The position numbers and the translations under genes were made by a program. Positions 62,752 through 64,000 of a stretch of 64,000 nucleotides of DNA are shown piece by piece. Each line of letters opens with the position of its first letter. The first letter of the stretch is position 1. Where the stretch lies: the NCBI GenBank assembly GCA_021613535.1, contig CP075494.1, positions 15,190,001 through 15,254,000 of the forward strand, in the 5' to 3' direction. Below the pieces are notes generated by a model that ran no database searches, was not told the DNA's origin, and was given only the letters and a program-made list of their open reading frames with translations. The stretch is from Adineta vaga (lineage: Eukaryota > Rotifera).

Positions 62752-64000
62752 ATGTTTAATAACAGTAATAGTAATAATCGTTCTACCACTGGAGGTAGTT
62801 TTGACTTTAGTGTTAATGATGTATGTGATCGATTAGAAAAAGAATTTAATCATATGCAAGGTGAACGTGCACAATTACGTATCGAATGTGAAAAATTGAA
62901 TGCAGAAAAAAATGAAGCACAAAGACAATATTGTCTCTATTATGAAATGGCATATCGATTATCATATGAAATGCATAAACAAACAGAAATTAGTAAACGT
63001 TTGGTTGCATTACTACATCAAATCATTCCTTATTTAACACCTGAACAACAATCACATGCATTACCAGCATTAGAACGAGCGAAACAAGTCACAATGAATG
63101 ATTTGAACAGGTAAATAGAAAATTCGATTTCTTTTTGTTTTTTTCTTCTGTTTTTTTCTTTTTTTATTGAAGTGTCATTCAACAACAATTTAATGCGCAA
63201 GCAACAGCATTGGCACTTGCTGCTGCATCAAATCCTTCAGCACCTGGTGGAGGTATGCCCTCAATACCTGGCGGCATACCTGGTCTTGGTTCAGCACCTC
63301 ATCTACAATTACCCGGTCCACCAGGTCTTCCAGGTGCTTCTGCTGGTCTTCCACCCGGAATGTTAAATTATACATCAGTATTAAGCAGTTTAGCTTCTCA
63401 ATATGCACCAGGTATTAAAGAAGAGGGCGGTGGCTCATCAGGATCCAAAGAAAATGCTTCTTCACCTCGAGGACATAATAATGATCTATTAGGTACAAAA
63501 AATAGTAGTAGTAGTCGTTCATCAACAAATGGTAAATCGTCCAAACATCGACCACCAAGCACAAGTAGTAGTATTTCAAAGCCAACAAAACAATTAGTAG
63601 TTGAAAGTGATGGTGAACGTAGTGAATCCGATTTAGTCATTGATACAAGTGTAGGTGGAAATCAAAAGCATACGAATGGAAATAATAATCTTGGTAGTGG
63701 TCTTCTTTTACCGAATGGTATTAAATCAGAACATGGAGATGGTCTTACTGGCTTAGGTAGTGGAAATGGCAATGACAATATACCATCAACACCACCTGTA
63801 TCAGCATCGAATGGTGGTGGTGGTTTCTTCAAGAAGTCGACGTGATCGAAGTCCAATGTCGGATAAAGATGGTTCACAACGTGGAAGTTCATCATCGGCA
63901 ATTAAAAAAGAACGAAATACACCACAACCAAATAAAGCTATTACACCAATTACAGGTGGTCCATCAAATGTTGGTACACCACAAATGCAACCTGGTGGTC
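62752..64000 (+). CDS. TLE: Groucho/TLE transcriptional corepressor, 5' part
   Basis: Exon 1 (62752 to about 63114) encodes the Q domain: FDFSVNDVCDRLEKEFNHMQ, RIECEKLNAEKNEAQRQYCL, YYEMAYRLSYEMHKQTEISK and LPALERAKQVTMNDLN. This is the tetramerisation segment of Groucho/TLE. Exon 2 starts near 63171 (SVIQQQFNAQATALALAAAS) and runs through the Gly/Pro-rich GP region, a CcN-like acidic segment (ESDGERSESDLVIDTSVGG) and an SP-rich part. Near 63820-63845 the frame in use ends at a TGA, while convincing coding (SRRDRSPMSDKDGSQRGSSS) continues one frame over. A short intron or an indel must lie there. The WD40 propeller is beyond the window. It represses targets of Hairy, Runx and Tcf-type factors. 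Confidence 0.93.

Overview
This window looks like an animal nuclear genome: AT-rich, with very short GT-AG introns (mostly about 45-60 bp) and metazoan regulators and receptors (Groucho/TLE, LDB1, NMDA and CNG channels, CSK, beta-COP, STIL-like). Three traits point to a bdelloid rotifer (Adineta/Rotaria type): the compact layout, a DYW-type PPR protein, and an ADP-ribosyltransferase fused to TPR repeats. The assignment is inference from family knowledge, because no search was possible.

Layout. 44-1520: 3' part of a STIL/Ana2-like centriole gene (+), then a GNAT acetyltransferase (-), beta-COP (+), a hAT-type MITE with a perfect 8-bp target duplication, and a C-type-lectin/EGF membrane protein (+). 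9495-21843 is a run of minus-strand genes: DNase I-like, Rabex-5/RABGEF1, a CNG channel, a MED24-like Mediator subunit and DNA polymerase lambda. 22080-28.4 kb: an SDR oxidoreductase (+), a broken ART-TPR gene (+) and an unknown two-pass membrane protein (-). 28.5-33.1 kb is a GluN2-like NMDA receptor (+). 33.2-38.0 kb holds two tandem alpha-L-fucosidases plus a lone first exon of a third copy (-). 38.7-44.6 kb: LDB1 (+), UAP56/DDX39B (+) and a degenerate duplicate of the DDX39B 3' end.

45.5-56.3 kb is the decayed, repeat-bearing part. It holds an LDLa/EGF receptor-like pseudogene interrupted by a 506-bp foldback element with 108-bp identical arms and an 11-bp target duplication. A DYW-PPR gene (-) follows, then about 5.8 kb with no confident gene. 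That stretch contains a 71-bp micro-MITE, a 39-bp repeat of the pseudogene's 3' end, and possible LRP-like exon debris. 56.3-64 kb: an orphan GPCR (+), a four-pass membrane protein (+), a small secreted glycine-rich protein (+), a CSK-like tyrosine kinase without SH3 (-) and Groucho/TLE (+), which runs off the window.

Most genes are unrelated housekeeping or signalling genes and form no functional cluster. The visible evolutionary processes are tandem duplication with decay (fucosidase, DDX39B), transposon insertion with clean target duplications, and probable horizontal gain (DYW-PPR; the SDR is only a candidate). Exon ends are called from splice motifs and reading-frame phase, so some 5' ends remain uncertain.
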